Below, piece by piece: positions 48,350 through 58,671 of a stretch of DNA of 64,000 bases. The DNA lies in NCBI RefSeq assembly GCF_002174125.1, contig NZ_NEXX01000007.1, positions 1 through 64,000 on the forward strand. Reading direction: 5' to 3'. Source of the stretch: Acinetobacter populi. GTDB lineage: Bacteria; Pseudomonadota; Gammaproteobacteria; Pseudomonadales; Moraxellaceae. The translations under genes and the position numbers were made by a program. The notes below the pieces were generated by a model. The model saw only the letters and a program-made list of their open reading frames with translations, made no database searches and was not told the origin of the DNA. The stretch's first letter is position 1; every line of letters starts with the position of its first letter.

Positions 48350-49985
48350 ATGCACGCTCCTTAAATGGTTGAATACCAACACGACGATAGGTATCCAGAA
48401 AACGTTCATTTTCCTGACGTAAATCCAGATAAGTATTTAAAATTTCTTCAATCACATCAGGCACAGCTTCGGCAGCAAAAGATGGTCCTAGAATATCACC
48501 AATGGATGAGTCATGATCAGAGTTACCACCAAGCGTAATCTGATAGAACTCCGCACCTTTTTTGTCCACACCTAAAATACCGATATTACCCACATGATGG
48601 TGACCACAGGCATTCATACAACCGGAAATATTCAAATCCAGTTTGCCCAGATTGTATACAGTATCCAGATCTTCAAAACGTCGTGTAATCGCTTCGGAAA
48701 TTGGAATAGATTTGGCATTGGCCAGTGAACAATAATCACCGCCAGGACAGCAAATAATATCGGTAATAAAACCAATATGGGCACGAGCCATATCTGCCTG
48801 ATCCAGTTTTTGCCACAATTCAAATACATCTTTTTGTGGCACATCTGCCAGCACAATATTCTGTTCGTGTGTAGTACGTAGCTCGCCAAAGGTATAATGA
48901 TCAGCCAGATCAGCAATAAAATTCATTTCTTCAGTGGTCATGTCACCCGGTGCAATACCTGCACGTTTTAGGTTGATGGTGACAATACGATAGCCTTTTA
49001 CTTTATGGGCATTGGTATTGACATTAAACCACTGCTTGAATTTTGGGTGTTGTACAAATAATTCACTAAAGTCTACATCTGCATAATCCTGATAATCAAA
49101 TGGATGGAATTCTTTATCCATTTTTGCCAGCAGACCACTAGATACTTGCTTTTGTTCACGAATTTTTGAAAATTCTGCTTCAACTTTTTCCGCAAAAACT
49201 GGTGGTGTTAACGCCTTAACCAGAATTTTAATCCGCGCCTTGTATTTATTGTCACGACGACCATGCAGGTTATATACACGTAATACTGCTTCTAGATAAC
49301 CGATTAAATCTTCACGTGGTAAAAAGTCACGAATAAATGTACCAATCACCGGGGTACGGCCCAAACCACCGCCCACTTTGATTTTATAGCCTAACTCACC
49401 TACTTCATTTTTTACGATATACACACCGATATCATGAAAAGATGTCGCCGCACGATCAGTTTCTTCCAATGCAGACACGGCAATTTTGAATTTACGCGGC
49501 AAGAAGGCAAATTCCGGATGGAACGTACTCCATTGACGAATCAACTCACAAGTCGGACGTGGATCGGCAAGTTCACCTGCGATAACACCAGCATATTGAT
49601 CGGTTGTGGTATTACGGATACAGTTACCTGACGTCTGAATGGCATGCATTTGTACTGATGCCAACTCTTCCAGAATATCTGGCACGCTTTCTAGCGCAGG
49701 CCAGTTTAACTGGATATTCTGACGGGTAGAAACGTGTGCATATCCACGATCATATTTTTGACTGATTTCAGCAATCTTGCGCAATTGTTTGGAATTCATC
49801 AAACCGTATGGCACTGCAATACGAAGCATTGGTGCATAACGTTGAACATATAAACCATTTTGTAAGCGTAGAGGACGATATTCATCTTCCGTCAGCTTAC
49901 CTGCTAGGTAACGTTCAGTCTGATCACGAAACTGGGCAACGCGTTCATTGACAAGTTGTTGATCGAAGTCGGTATATAAATACAT
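48342..49985 (-). CDS. cysI: Assimilatory sulfite reductase, hemoprotein subunit (CysI)
   Basis: The 547-residue enzyme reduces sulfite to sulfide for cysteine synthesis, using siroheme and a [4Fe-4S] cluster. Two nitrite/sulfite reductase halves are seen; the cluster ligands are CCPGGDYC (about residue 425) and the SGCMNACGHHHVG segment (about 467). RNTTTDQY and the Arg/Lys-rich substrate residues are also present. Co-translation with a DUF934 gene is usual in this lineage. The ATG at 49985 has no clear Shine-Dalgarno. Confidence 0.93.
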   Translation of the reverse strand: MYLYTDFDQQLVNERVAQFRDQTERYLAGKLTEDEYRPLRLQNGLYVQRYAPMLRIAVPYGLMNSKQLRKIAEISQKYDRGYAHVSTRQNIQLNWPALESVPDILEELASVQMHAIQTSGNCIRNTTTDQYAGVIAGELADPRPTCELIRQWSTFHPEFAFLPRKFKIAVSALEETDRAATSFHDIGVYIVKNEVGELGYKIKVGGGLGRTPVIGTFIRDFLPREDLIGYLEAVLRVYNLHGRRDNKYKARIKILVKALTPPVFAEKVEAEFSKIREQKQVSSGLLAKMDKEFHPFDYQDYADVDFSELFVQHPKFKQWFNVNTNAHKVKGYRIVTINLKRAGIAPGDMTTEEMNFIADLADHYTFGELRTTHEQNIVLADVPQKDVFELWQKLDQADMARAHIGFITDIICCPGGDYCSLANAKSIPISEAITRRFEDLDTVYNLGKLDLNISGCMNACGHHHVGNIGILGVDKKGAEFYQITLGGNSDHDSSIGDILGPSFAAEAVPDVIEEILNTYLDLRQENERFLDTYRRVGIQPFKERAYA

Positions 49986-50110
49986 GGCGTATGGCTAGTA
50001 GATAATAATAAAGAGGTGCAGCATAACGGTATTTCTCTCATCAATAAAATGCTTTTTTTGTATATTAAAATTCGATTTTATTGATAAGCATAGATTTTAA
50101 AATGACAATA

Positions 50111-50139
50111 AAAAGCTGACTCGTGCAGAATCAGCTTTT
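50111..50139 (-). terminator. Terminator after the aldehyde dehydrogenase gene
   Basis: AAAAGCTGA (50111-50119) pairs with TCAGCTTTT (50131-50139). It lies 24 bp beyond the dehydrogenase stop and has T-rich flanks on the minus strand. Confidence 0.75.
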
Positions 50140-50162
50140 ATCAACGGTATATTGCGTGTTAA

Positions 50163-51551
50163 TTAGAAAGGTGCATCAATATCAGCAACCCCAATTAATT
50201 TATGGTTAACAAACTCTTTGATACCCAAACCAATCAATTCACGACCAAAACCTGAATGTTTCACACCACCAAAAGGTAAATCTGCTTTTACCATAGTAGG
50301 GTGATTGATATACACCATACCGGTATAAATTTGTTTTGCGACATTTACACCACGTGCATGATCTTTAGTGAAAACAGAACCACCCAAACCAAATGGCGTA
50401 TCATTGGCGATACGAATGGCATCGGCTTCATCTTTGGCGCGATATAACTGGGTTACTGGACCAAAAAATTCCCAATGACGCGCTTCATTATTTTCATGCA
50501 GATTGGTCATCAATACAGGTTGAACAAATGCACCTTGTTCCGGTACAGCTGCGCCGATAACTTCCACTTCTGCACCAGCGGCTTTCGCCTCTTCAATTTG
50601 TTTTTTCAAATCGTCCGCTGCTTTTTGAGAGGATAATGGCGCAAGTGTAGTTTCAGGATCCATTGGATCACCTGCTTTTAATTTTGCAACGCCAGCTTTG
50701 TAAAGCTCAAGGAATTTGTCATAAATGGCATCGACAACAATTAAGCGTTTTGAAGATACACATACCTGACCGCCATTCCAGTGACGCCCCATAACCGCCC
50801 AATCCACTGTTTTTTGTAAATCTGCATCTTCTAATACCACAAATGCATCAGCACCGCCCAATTCCAGTGTGGCTTTTTTCAATGCTTTACCTGCTTCGGC
50901 AGCAACAATTGCGCCAGCCGCTTCAGAACCTGTCAAGGCAACACCACAAACGCGTGGATCATTTAAAACCAGTGAAGTATGCTCATGTGCCAGATACAGG
51001 TTTTTAAAGCCGCCTTTTGGCAAGCCTGCTTCAAGCATCAACTGTTCAAAAACATTGGCACTTTGCGGTACATTGGAAGCATGTTTAAGTAATACTGTAT
51101 TACCAGCCGACAATTGCGGTGCAAGAATACGAGCAATTTGATAGAACGGAAAATTCCAAGGCTCAATCGCTAATAATACACCTTGTGGTTCATGATATAG
51201 TTCTGCTTCAACGCCTTGAGCATCCGTAGGTAACTTTTCAGGCGCCAGTAATTTTTCTGCATTTTTGGCATAATATTCCAAAATCTCTGCTGAAAGAATG
51301 GTTTCTAATTTTGCTTCGGAAAACAATTTACCCATTTCAACAGTTAAGTATTTTGCATATTTATCTGTTTCATGACGTAAAATACTGGCAGCTTTATTTA
51401 AAATCGCAGCACGTTCTGCAAAACTTGTTTCACGCCACTGTAAAAACGTTTCATAAGCAGCATCAATCGCCTGTTTAACTTCCTGCTCAGTTGCATTCGG
51501 AAAGGTTTTTAAAGTTTCTCCAGTGTAGGGGTTTACTGATGCATATGCCAT
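50163..51551 (-). CDS. NAD(P)-dependent succinate-semialdehyde dehydrogenase (Sad type)
   Basis: The 462-residue aldehyde dehydrogenase most likely oxidises succinate semialdehyde to succinate. The catalytic Cys is in NGGQVCVSSKR (about 266), the general-base Glu in LELGGADAFVV, and EPWNFPFYQIARI is the cofactor-binding Asn region. Its size and INHPTMVKADLPFGGVKHSGFGRE tail fit the E. coli Sad/YneI group rather than GabD. No GABA transaminase is nearby. The exact aldehyde is inferred. Confidence 0.88.
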   Translation of the reverse strand: MAYASVNPYTGETLKTFPNATEQEVKQAIDAAYETFLQWRETSFAERAAILNKAASILRHETDKYAKYLTVEMGKLFSEAKLETILSAEILEYYAKNAEKLLAPEKLPTDAQGVEAELYHEPQGVLLAIEPWNFPFYQIARILAPQLSAGNTVLLKHASNVPQSANVFEQLMLEAGLPKGGFKNLYLAHEHTSLVLNDPRVCGVALTGSEAAGAIVAAEAGKALKKATLELGGADAFVVLEDADLQKTVDWAVMGRHWNGGQVCVSSKRLIVVDAIYDKFLELYKAGVAKLKAGDPMDPETTLAPLSSQKAADDLKKQIEEAKAAGAEVEVIGAAVPEQGAFVQPVLMTNLHENNEARHWEFFGPVTQLYRAKDEADAIRIANDTPFGLGGSVFTKDHARGVNVAKQIYTGMVYINHPTMVKADLPFGGVKHSGFGRELIGLGIKEFVNHKLIGVADIDAPF

Positions 51552-51791
51552 GATTATTGTCCTCTATGTCCAGCAAATTTTTGTGTCTGCTGTTTAATTG
51601 ATAAATGTGTTTAATAACATAGGGCAGGATTGATAAAATTCAATTAAATTCCTGATCTGCTTACATTTCTACACCCAAGAATACAAAGTACAAACAAAAA
51701 CCCTGCACGAGCGCCTATTATTTTTCTGGCATATCTATCTAGCTTTTCGCTGACCTATTGCCTGATTGGCAACTGCAAATATTCCATTGAT

Positions 51792-52907
51792 TTACCATAC
51801 GCCTGAACCAAGTTGCTGCCCAACAAAATCATAGCGGGCTTTAGAACGGGAAAATTTAATTGGATGCGCCAGTTGTGGCTCGGTGTGTTTACCATTTGCC
51901 AAAGGGACATTCACCAACCATTGTCTTTGCTGTGCCAGTTCAGACTTTAATGCATCCGCTAAACTCAATACTGGTTCGACACACAAATCCAATCTTTGAA
52001 ATAATGCACACCAATATGCCAAAGGTTGGGAAGCAATTTTTTCAGTTAAAGCTTGTTTTACACAGCTCTGATCTTCTGCTAAAAAAGAAGCACCTTTTTC
52101 TGCCAAAATCGGTAATTGTAAAACCTCAGCCAACCCAAGCATAAATTGGGGTTCCAAACTACCAATTGATAAATACTGTTGGTCGGCTGTCACATAATAA
52201 TCATAAAAACTTGCACCATTCAATGTCGCGCTTTCTGCGGACTGTGGCTGTTGTCCTGCCACAGTGGCGGCGGCTGCCATACTATTTAAGGTCACACTAC
52301 AATCTGTCATCGAAATATCAATATATTGTCCCAATCCGCTGCGCTGTCGTTCAATCACTGCGGCCAAGATGCCAATCACGGCATGTAATGAACCACCTGC
52401 CACATCAGCAATTTGAATGCCCAAGGGTGGTGGCCCACTCACTTGTCGACCCGAATGTCCGGCAATACCAGATACAGCCAAATAATTGATATCATGCCCT
52501 GCCCGATCTTTATAATCACCGCTTTGTCCATAACCCGTGACTGAGCAATAAATCAGTTTGGGATTTATTTTTGACAATGTTTCGTAATCCAGACCGAGGC
52601 GCTGCATTACCCCGGGACGGAACTGTTCCAGCAAAATATCAAAATCCCGAATCTTTTCCTTGACCAGATCGATGTTTTTTTGATCTTTTAAATCCATGGC
52701 AATCGATTGTTTGTTACGATTAAGATAGCTATGTGCTGTTGCCTGTCCATTGGCATAAGGTGGCATTATTCGAACCAGATCAATACGTGTGGGTGATTCG
52801 ATATGTATTACCTCTGCGCCCATATCTGCCAACATCATGGTTGCAAAAGGGCCAGGAAGAAGCGTTGAAAAATCAATGACTTTTAATCCGGATAAAGTGC
52901 CTTCCAT
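51792..52907 (-). CDS. CaiB/BaiF family CoA-transferase or racemase
   Basis: The 371-residue class III CoA-transferase-fold protein shows LLPGPFATMMLADMGAEVIHIE at the start and the catalytic Asp in AGHDINYLAVSG (about 150). IADVAGGSLHAVIGILAAV is the alpha-methylacyl-CoA racemase-like segment. So it could be an AMACR-type racemase or a formyl/succinyl-CoA transferase; similarity of the middle part favours the racemase group. I chose ATG 52907 (MEGTLSG), 9 bp after AAAGGA; 52913 is the alternative. It diverges from an AraC-family regulator that may control it. Confidence 0.82.
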   Translation of the reverse strand: MEGTLSGLKVIDFSTLLPGPFATMMLADMGAEVIHIESPTRIDLVRIMPPYANGQATAHSYLNRNKQSIAMDLKDQKNIDLVKEKIRDFDILLEQFRPGVMQRLGLDYETLSKINPKLIYCSVTGYGQSGDYKDRAGHDINYLAVSGIAGHSGRQVSGPPPLGIQIADVAGGSLHAVIGILAAVIERQRSGLGQYIDISMTDCSVTLNSMAAAATVAGQQPQSAESATLNGASFYDYYVTADQQYLSIGSLEPQFMLGLAEVLQLPILAEKGASFLAEDQSCVKQALTEKIASQPLAYWCALFQRLDLCVEPVLSLADALKSELAQQRQWLVNVPLANGKHTEPQLAHPIKFSRSKARYDFVGQQLGSGVW

Positions 52908-53178
52908 ACGCATTATTCCTTTAAAAATAGTATAGATAATCTCTACACTACGCATAAAGAAGCAGCACAACAATATTCTTTTTCATCATTTTGATTGATT
53001 TTTTCTACCAAAATAGATCATATTAGACCAAAGTTAAAAGCAGCCTATAATAAAATTAAGCCAATGAAATTACTCATAATTATGTGGTATGGGTAATAAA
53101 ATTTATCATTTTAAAATAAAAATTTATGGTATAACTTAGCGTCAGTGAACAGTTGTACTCAACAGGAAGATACTTATT

Positions 53179-54207
53179 ATGAGTCGTGATACGATTAGCA
53201 TCCATTTTGTCAATGCAGCCTTAACCGGCGTAAAACGAATGGGGCTGGATGTCGATAACTTGCTCTCTCATGTCGGCATTGAGGCAGAATTACTGCGCCA
53301 ACCCAAGGCACGTATCTCTCCCGATCAGTACACCAAATTTGTACAGATGTTATGGCTGGTCACCCAAGATGAACACGTTGGTTTTGACAGTCAACCTCGC
53401 CGCTTGGGGACATTCGCAATGATGTGCCAACTCATTATTCATTGTAAAACGCTTGGTGAGGCATTAGAACGTTCGACCGAATTTTATCGTCTGTTTGGTG
53501 ATGACTGGTCGGTGACGCTGGAACGAGACAAACACGAAGCACGCCTGATTCCACTTATTCCCTCAGATCGCGATCCAGACCACTTTATTACCGAAAGTAT
53601 CCTGATGATCTGGCATGGTCTGGCTTCATGGTTAATTGAACGTCGTCTGTCCCTAGAACGTGTACATTTCGGTTATGAACGTCCCAATCATGCCGAAGAA
53701 TATGATGCTTTATTTTTTGCACCAGTCATGCAATTCAATGCCAGTCGTACAGAAATCACTTTTGCCGCTGATTATCTGGATTTACCGATTCGTCAAACAG
53801 AAGAAACATTGGAAGAGTTTTTAAAAACAGCACCCGCGCAACTTCTGGTGAAATTTAAGAATACCAATTCACTGACCAATCGTATCCGTGATGTGCTTAA
53901 AAGCCAGATTGGTGAAGAGATGCCGACCTTAAATGATGTCGCTGCAATGTTATACCTCTCACCGCAAACATTACGCCGTCGTCTTGCTGCTGAAGGCAAA
54001 AGCTATCAAGGTGTGAAAGACTCCTTACGCCGAGATGCTGCGATTCACTTGCTGTTACGTCCAGAACTCACCCTTGAAGATGTAGCCCAACAGGTCGGTT
54101 TTAGTGAAACCAGTACCTTCCATCGTGCCTTTAAAAAATGGACAGGTGTCACACCAGGTCTATATCGTCAGTTGCATGGTGGCTTCATGCATAATGATGT
54201 GCTGTAA
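53179..54207 (+). CDS. AraC-family transcriptional regulator
   Basis: The 342-residue regulator has an N-terminal OruR/ArgR-type ligand-binding domain (about 20-205) and a C-terminal double helix-turn-helix (about 235-332; LYLSPQTLRRRLAAEGKSYQ and VAQQVGFSETSTFHRAFKKW, then GVTPGLYR). The effector is unknown. It diverges from the CaiB/BaiF gene with a 271-bp gap and may regulate it, which is inferred from position. A GGAAGA site precedes the ATG. Confidence 0.88.
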   Translation: MSRDTISIHFVNAALTGVKRMGLDVDNLLSHVGIEAELLRQPKARISPDQYTKFVQMLWLVTQDEHVGFDSQPRRLGTFAMMCQLIIHCKTLGEALERSTEFYRLFGDDWSVTLERDKHEARLIPLIPSDRDPDHFITESILMIWHGLASWLIERRLSLERVHFGYERPNHAEEYDALFFAPVMQFNASRTEITFAADYLDLPIRQTEETLEEFLKTAPAQLLVKFKNTNSLTNRIRDVLKSQIGEEMPTLNDVAAMLYLSPQTLRRRLAAEGKSYQGVKDSLRRDAAIHLLLRPELTLEDVAQQVGFSETSTFHRAFKKWTGVTPGLYRQLHGGFMHNDVL

Positions 54208-54324
54208 ATAAAAGCCTTTTGAGCGTAAAAATAATTTGATGTTTACTGCAAAAATCAATATAATTTGCGCTCCTTTTCGTTTGGAAGTTTTATTTTCCAA
54301 ACCAACTATAATAGGTAGTAGTGA

Positions 54325-54753
54325 ATGAAAACTCTCAGTGCAAAGCCTGCTGAGGTGCAACACGACTGGTACGTTGTGGATGCATCAGGTAAAACACTTG
54401 GTCGTTTAGCGACTGAAATTGCTCGCCGTTTACGTGGTAAGCATAAAACAACTTTTACACCTCATGTCGATACTGGTGATTACATCATCGTTATCAATGC
54501 TGAACAAGTTCAAGTAACTGGTAAAAAAGCACTTGATAAAAAATATTATCGCCATACAGAATTTCCAGGCGGTTTAAAAGAAACCAATTTTGAAAAATTG
54601 ATTGCGCATAAACCAACTGAAGTTTTAGAACGTGCTGTAAAAGGTATGTTACCAAAAGGTCCTCTTGGTTATGCAATGATCAAGAAAATGAAAGTGTATG
54701 CAGGTAGTGAACATCCACATACTGCACAACAGCCACAAGTTTTGGACATTTAA
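54325..54753 (+). CDS. rplM: 50S ribosomal protein L13
   Basis: The 142-residue early-assembly protein of the large subunit shows [19 protein letters not shown] and the C-terminal [14 protein letters not shown], both diagnostic. It is followed 12 bp later by rpsI, the universal rplM-rpsI pair. A GGTAGTAG site precedes the ATG. The 117-bp upstream region should hold its promoter; the L13 leader autoregulation known in E. coli was not verified. Confidence 0.98.
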   Translation: MKTLSAKPAEVQHDWYVVDASGKTLGRLATEIARRLRGKHKTTFTPHVDTGDYIIVINAEQVQVTGKKALDKKYYRHTEFPGGLKETNFEKLIAHKPTEVLERAVKGMLPKGPLGYAMIKKMKVYAGSEHPHTAQQPQVLDI

Positions 54754-54765
54754 GGGATAAAGCAC

Positions 54766-55152
54766 ATGGCACAAAATTATGGTACTGGTCGCCGTAAGAC
54801 CGCAACTGCGCGTGTATTCTTATCACCTGGTTCAGGCAAGTTGGTAATCAATAACCGTACTTTAGAAGAATATTTCGGTCGTGAAACAGCTCAAATGGTT
54901 GTTCGTCAACCGCTTGAATTGTTAGAAGCAACTGGCAAATATGACCTTTACATCACTGTTAAAGGTGGTGGTATTGGTGGTCAAGCTGGTGCGATTCGTC
55001 ACGGCATTACTCGTGCATTGATCGCTTCTGACGAAACATTGAAACCTGCACTACGTCAAGCTGGTTTCGTGACTCGTGATGCGCGTGAAGTTGAACGTAA
55101 AAAACTTGGTTTACGTAAAGCACGTAAACGTCCTCAATTCTCTAAACGTTAA
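54766..55152 (+). CDS. rpsI: 30S ribosomal protein S9
   Basis: The 128-residue small-subunit protein ends in [12 protein letters not shown], the basic tail that reaches the P-site t[17 protein letters not shown] and [20 protein letters not shown] are diagnostic. It follows rplM and ends before a strong terminator. Confidence 0.98.
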   Translation: MAQNYGTGRRKTATARVFLSPGSGKLVINNRTLEEYFGRETAQMVVRQPLELLEATGKYDLYITVKGGGIGGQAGAIRHGITRALIASDETLKPALRQAGFVTRDAREVERKKLGLRKARKRPQFSKR

Positions 55153-55172
55153 TTCGTTTTTCGAATTGGACA

Positions 55173-55205
55173 AAAAACCTCGGATTTTCCGAGGTTTTTT
55201 TATGA
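55173..55205 (+). terminator. Rho-independent terminator after rpsI
   Basis: AACCTCGGA (55176-55184) pairs with TCCGAGGTT (55188-55196) around TTT and is followed by a T-run. It lies 23 bp after the rpsI stop. Confidence 0.9.
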
Positions 55206-55280
55206 AAGTCTGTTATGACTAGATAAATCTTCCTAAGTTAGAATATATTTGCGCAATCCCTTGTAAATCACAATAATAAA

Positions 55281-55307
55281 CCCGACAAAAGCATCGCCTT
55301 TGTCAGG
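55281..55307 (-). terminator. Likely terminator after the asparaginase gene
   Basis: On the minus strand CCTGACAAAG pairs with CTTTTGTCGGG (one mismatch) around a short loop, followed by TTTATTATT. It lies about 58 bp after the stop codon. Confidence 0.6.
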
Positions 55308-55364
55308 TCATCATTTTTATAAAATTCCGGCTGCTTTCGTACCAGAACAATCTATTTCAGACGA

Positions 55365-56474
<1,110 letters not shown>

Positions 56475-56589
56475 TTATACCAAGTAATAGATCAAAATGT
56501 CTAAGTGCTTATCGCAATCCACACAATTTTTATTTTTTAAGTGAGGCATTATATTGTATGCTTAACATCTTGATTTAATTTTAAAGTAT

Positions 56590-57255
56590 ATGTCGGTAAT
56601 GGATAAGACTCCCTTTCATGGTGTCACTTTATATAGTCATCCCAATGACCACTACAGCCATAGCGTTCGTTTTCTACTGGCAGAAAAAAAAATTCAATAT
56701 CGTTTAATTTTGGTCGATGAACTAGATGAGGAAGATTTAACTCAACTCAATCCTTATGGTTCCTTGCCCACACTGGTTGATCCTCAAATCAAATTATTTA
56801 AAGCCTCCATCATCAATGAATATCTGGATGAACGCTATCGACAAAATCGACTCTATGCCGATAGCCCTGCCGAAAAAGCCGAACAACGGCAATTTCTATG
56901 GCGGATTGAACAGGACTGGTTTAAATGGGCAGATATTTTATTACGCCATCCAGACACACTGGATCAACAACAGCAAAGCGTTGCCAAACGTGAATTGGCT
57001 GATATTTTAAGCAGTTTGAATCCACTATTTCAGCATTATCCTTACTTTATGTCTGAACAATTTTCAATTATTGATTGCATACTTGCACCGATGCTACTGC
57101 GCCTGTGGTATATGAAAATTGATATATCACCCAAACATGCCAAAGGACTATTATTATATTGCCAGCGTGTTTTTAATCGTGACAGTTTCAGGCAATCACT
57201 AACAACTTTTGAGCAAACACGTTATAGTGAAACACTTAAGCAATTTAATCGTTAA
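56590..57255 (+). CDS. sspA: Stringent starvation protein A
   Basis: This 221-residue GST-fold protein binds RNA polymerase and supports stationary-phase and acid-stress gene expression. The N-terminal thioredoxin-like part contains LYSHPNDHYSHSVRFLLAEK and LNPYGSLPTLVDPQIKLF, which lack a catalytic Cys as in all SspA. The C-terminal helical domain follows. sspB starts 12 bp later. An in-frame ATG at 56599 is an alternative start; no strong ribosome site precedes either. Confidence 0.94.
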   Translation: MSVMDKTPFHGVTLYSHPNDHYSHSVRFLLAEKKIQYRLILVDELDEEDLTQLNPYGSLPTLVDPQIKLFKASIINEYLDERYRQNRLYADSPAEKAEQRQFLWRIEQDWFKWADILLRHPDTLDQQQQSVAKRELADILSSLNPLFQHYPYFMSEQFSIIDCILAPMLLRLWYMKIDISPKHAKGLLLYCQRVFNRDSFRQSLTTFEQTRYSETLKQFNR

Positions 57256-57267
57256 GGTTTATAAGAA

Positions 57268-57702
57268 ATGAGTGAAACTAATTTGACACCAACTCGCCCT
57301 TATCTTGCTCGTGCAATATACGAGTGGATTTGTGACAATCAACTTACGCCTTATTTACTTGTAGACGCAACCCAGAAATTCGTACAGGTACCACAGCAAC
57401 ATATCAAGGACGGACAAATTGTCCTGAATATTGCCCCACATGCTGTACACCGATTCCAGATTGAAAATGAAGCCATTCACTTTAGTGCACGTTTTGGTGG
57501 TGTTTCTCAAGACATTTATGTGCCGATGTCGGCACTGATTGGTATATATAGCCGTGAAAATGGACAGGGTTTATTCTTTGATCCGCAGGAATATGATCAG
57601 GCCAGTACTGCTAGTGAGGATGCCCATCAGGAAACATCTGCCCAATCCAGTGAAACAACGACTGAAGCAAAGAAAAAGCCATCATTACGGGTACTGGATT
57701 AA
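57268..57702 (+). CDS. sspB: ClpXP protease specificity-enhancing factor SspB
   Basis: The 144-residue adaptor binds ssrA-tagged proteins and delivers them to ClpXP. The folded domain (about 8-110: YLARAIYEWICDNQLTPYLLVDA, FSARFGGVSQDIYVPMSALIGIYSRENGQG) is followed by an acidic, flexible linker and a C-terminal basic-hydrophobic tail (KKPSLRVLD), the ClpX-docking XB motif. It is co-transcribed with sspA and probably with the next gene. Confidence 0.95.
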   Translation: MSETNLTPTRPYLARAIYEWICDNQLTPYLLVDATQKFVQVPQQHIKDGQIVLNIAPHAVHRFQIENEAIHFSARFGGVSQDIYVPMSALIGIYSRENGQGLFFDPQEYDQASTASEDAHQETSAQSSETTTEAKKKPSLRVLD

Positions 57703-57730
57703 AGCAATATGAAAATAAAAAGGAACAATT

Positions 57731-58405
57731 ATGGCATTTGACTTTATAAGCTACATTGCACAGCAGGTTGGACAACAGCAACCTAATCTATTGGCTGATC
57801 AATCCAAACAGGTTAAAAATCAATACCTCATTCATTTAATTGCGTTTCAACTGTCTGCATTAATTGAAACAACACAACACGATGAAAATAAAGTCTATGA
57901 AAAGATTCAGCAGTTAGATAGCGCCTGGCTAGTAGACATGACTCAACATACCATTACACAAGATCAACGGGCCAGCGAATATTTCCAGCCGATTGCCACA
58001 AAACTCTCTGACAGTAATCATAAAATCGCAACGATTATTATCAATGAATTTGCCCAGCTTGATCAAAATGCCCATTTGGGCGTTGCTGGCATTAAAGAGC
58101 TATTAGATGGACAATATGCTTGGATGCAGGATCAGGTGGAACAATGGTTCTGGGACAGTATAGATCATCCAGAATTGAAATTATCAACCTCATCACAACC
58201 CGCAGATGAACCCGACTTTAATGAAATTATGCAGGAGTTTAATCATATGCTTCAACAACAAGCACAGCACAATCCGCAAGACCATACTGCACCTCATACT
58301 CCAGTTGCAGAGATAACACCAATTGCCCCATCAACATTCTTTAAAATTTTAAATCCACTCATTGCATTGCTAATTATTCTATGGATTTTTAGTTTTATTT
58401 TTTAA
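57731..58405 (+). CDS. Unknown tail-anchored protein downstream of sspB (224 aa)
   Basis: I do not recognise this protein. It is mostly helical and Gln-rich, with a variable Gln/Pro/Thr stretch at about 155-200 and a single C-terminal transmembrane segment (about 203-223, ILNPLIALLIILWIFSFIF). That makes it look tail-anchored in the inner membrane. There is no N-terminal signal. It starts 28 bp after sspB with AAAGGA upstream, so it belongs to the sspAB operon. A link to SspB or proteolysis is only inferred from position. Confidence 0.75.
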   Translation: MAFDFISYIAQQVGQQQPNLLADQSKQVKNQYLIHLIAFQLSALIETTQHDENKVYEKIQQLDSAWLVDMTQHTITQDQRASEYFQPIATKLSDSNHKIATIIINEFAQLDQNAHLGVAGIKELLDGQYAWMQDQVEQWFWDSIDHPELKLSTSSQPADEPDFNEIMQEFNHMLQQQAQHNPQDHTAPHTPVAEITPIAPSTFFKILNPLIALLIILWIFSFIF

Positions 58406-58671
58406 ACACGCTACGCTTCTGGTTGATCTGAAAAACTTTAGAAGATCAGGCACTATTTTAAACATATTCTAGGAATTTCATTTTATCAGTCGATCATGAA
58501 ATTCCTTAAAATTATCGCGCATACCAAACTATCCTATTCGTCTCCCTATACACTGTGCGTTAAAACACAATAGCCTCAAAAAAATTAAAAATGTAGAGTT
58601 CAAATAAACGTCTAGGCTAAACTACATTGTTCTATTAAAATGACCCGTCTTTTATATTTGAGTTAAATCCT

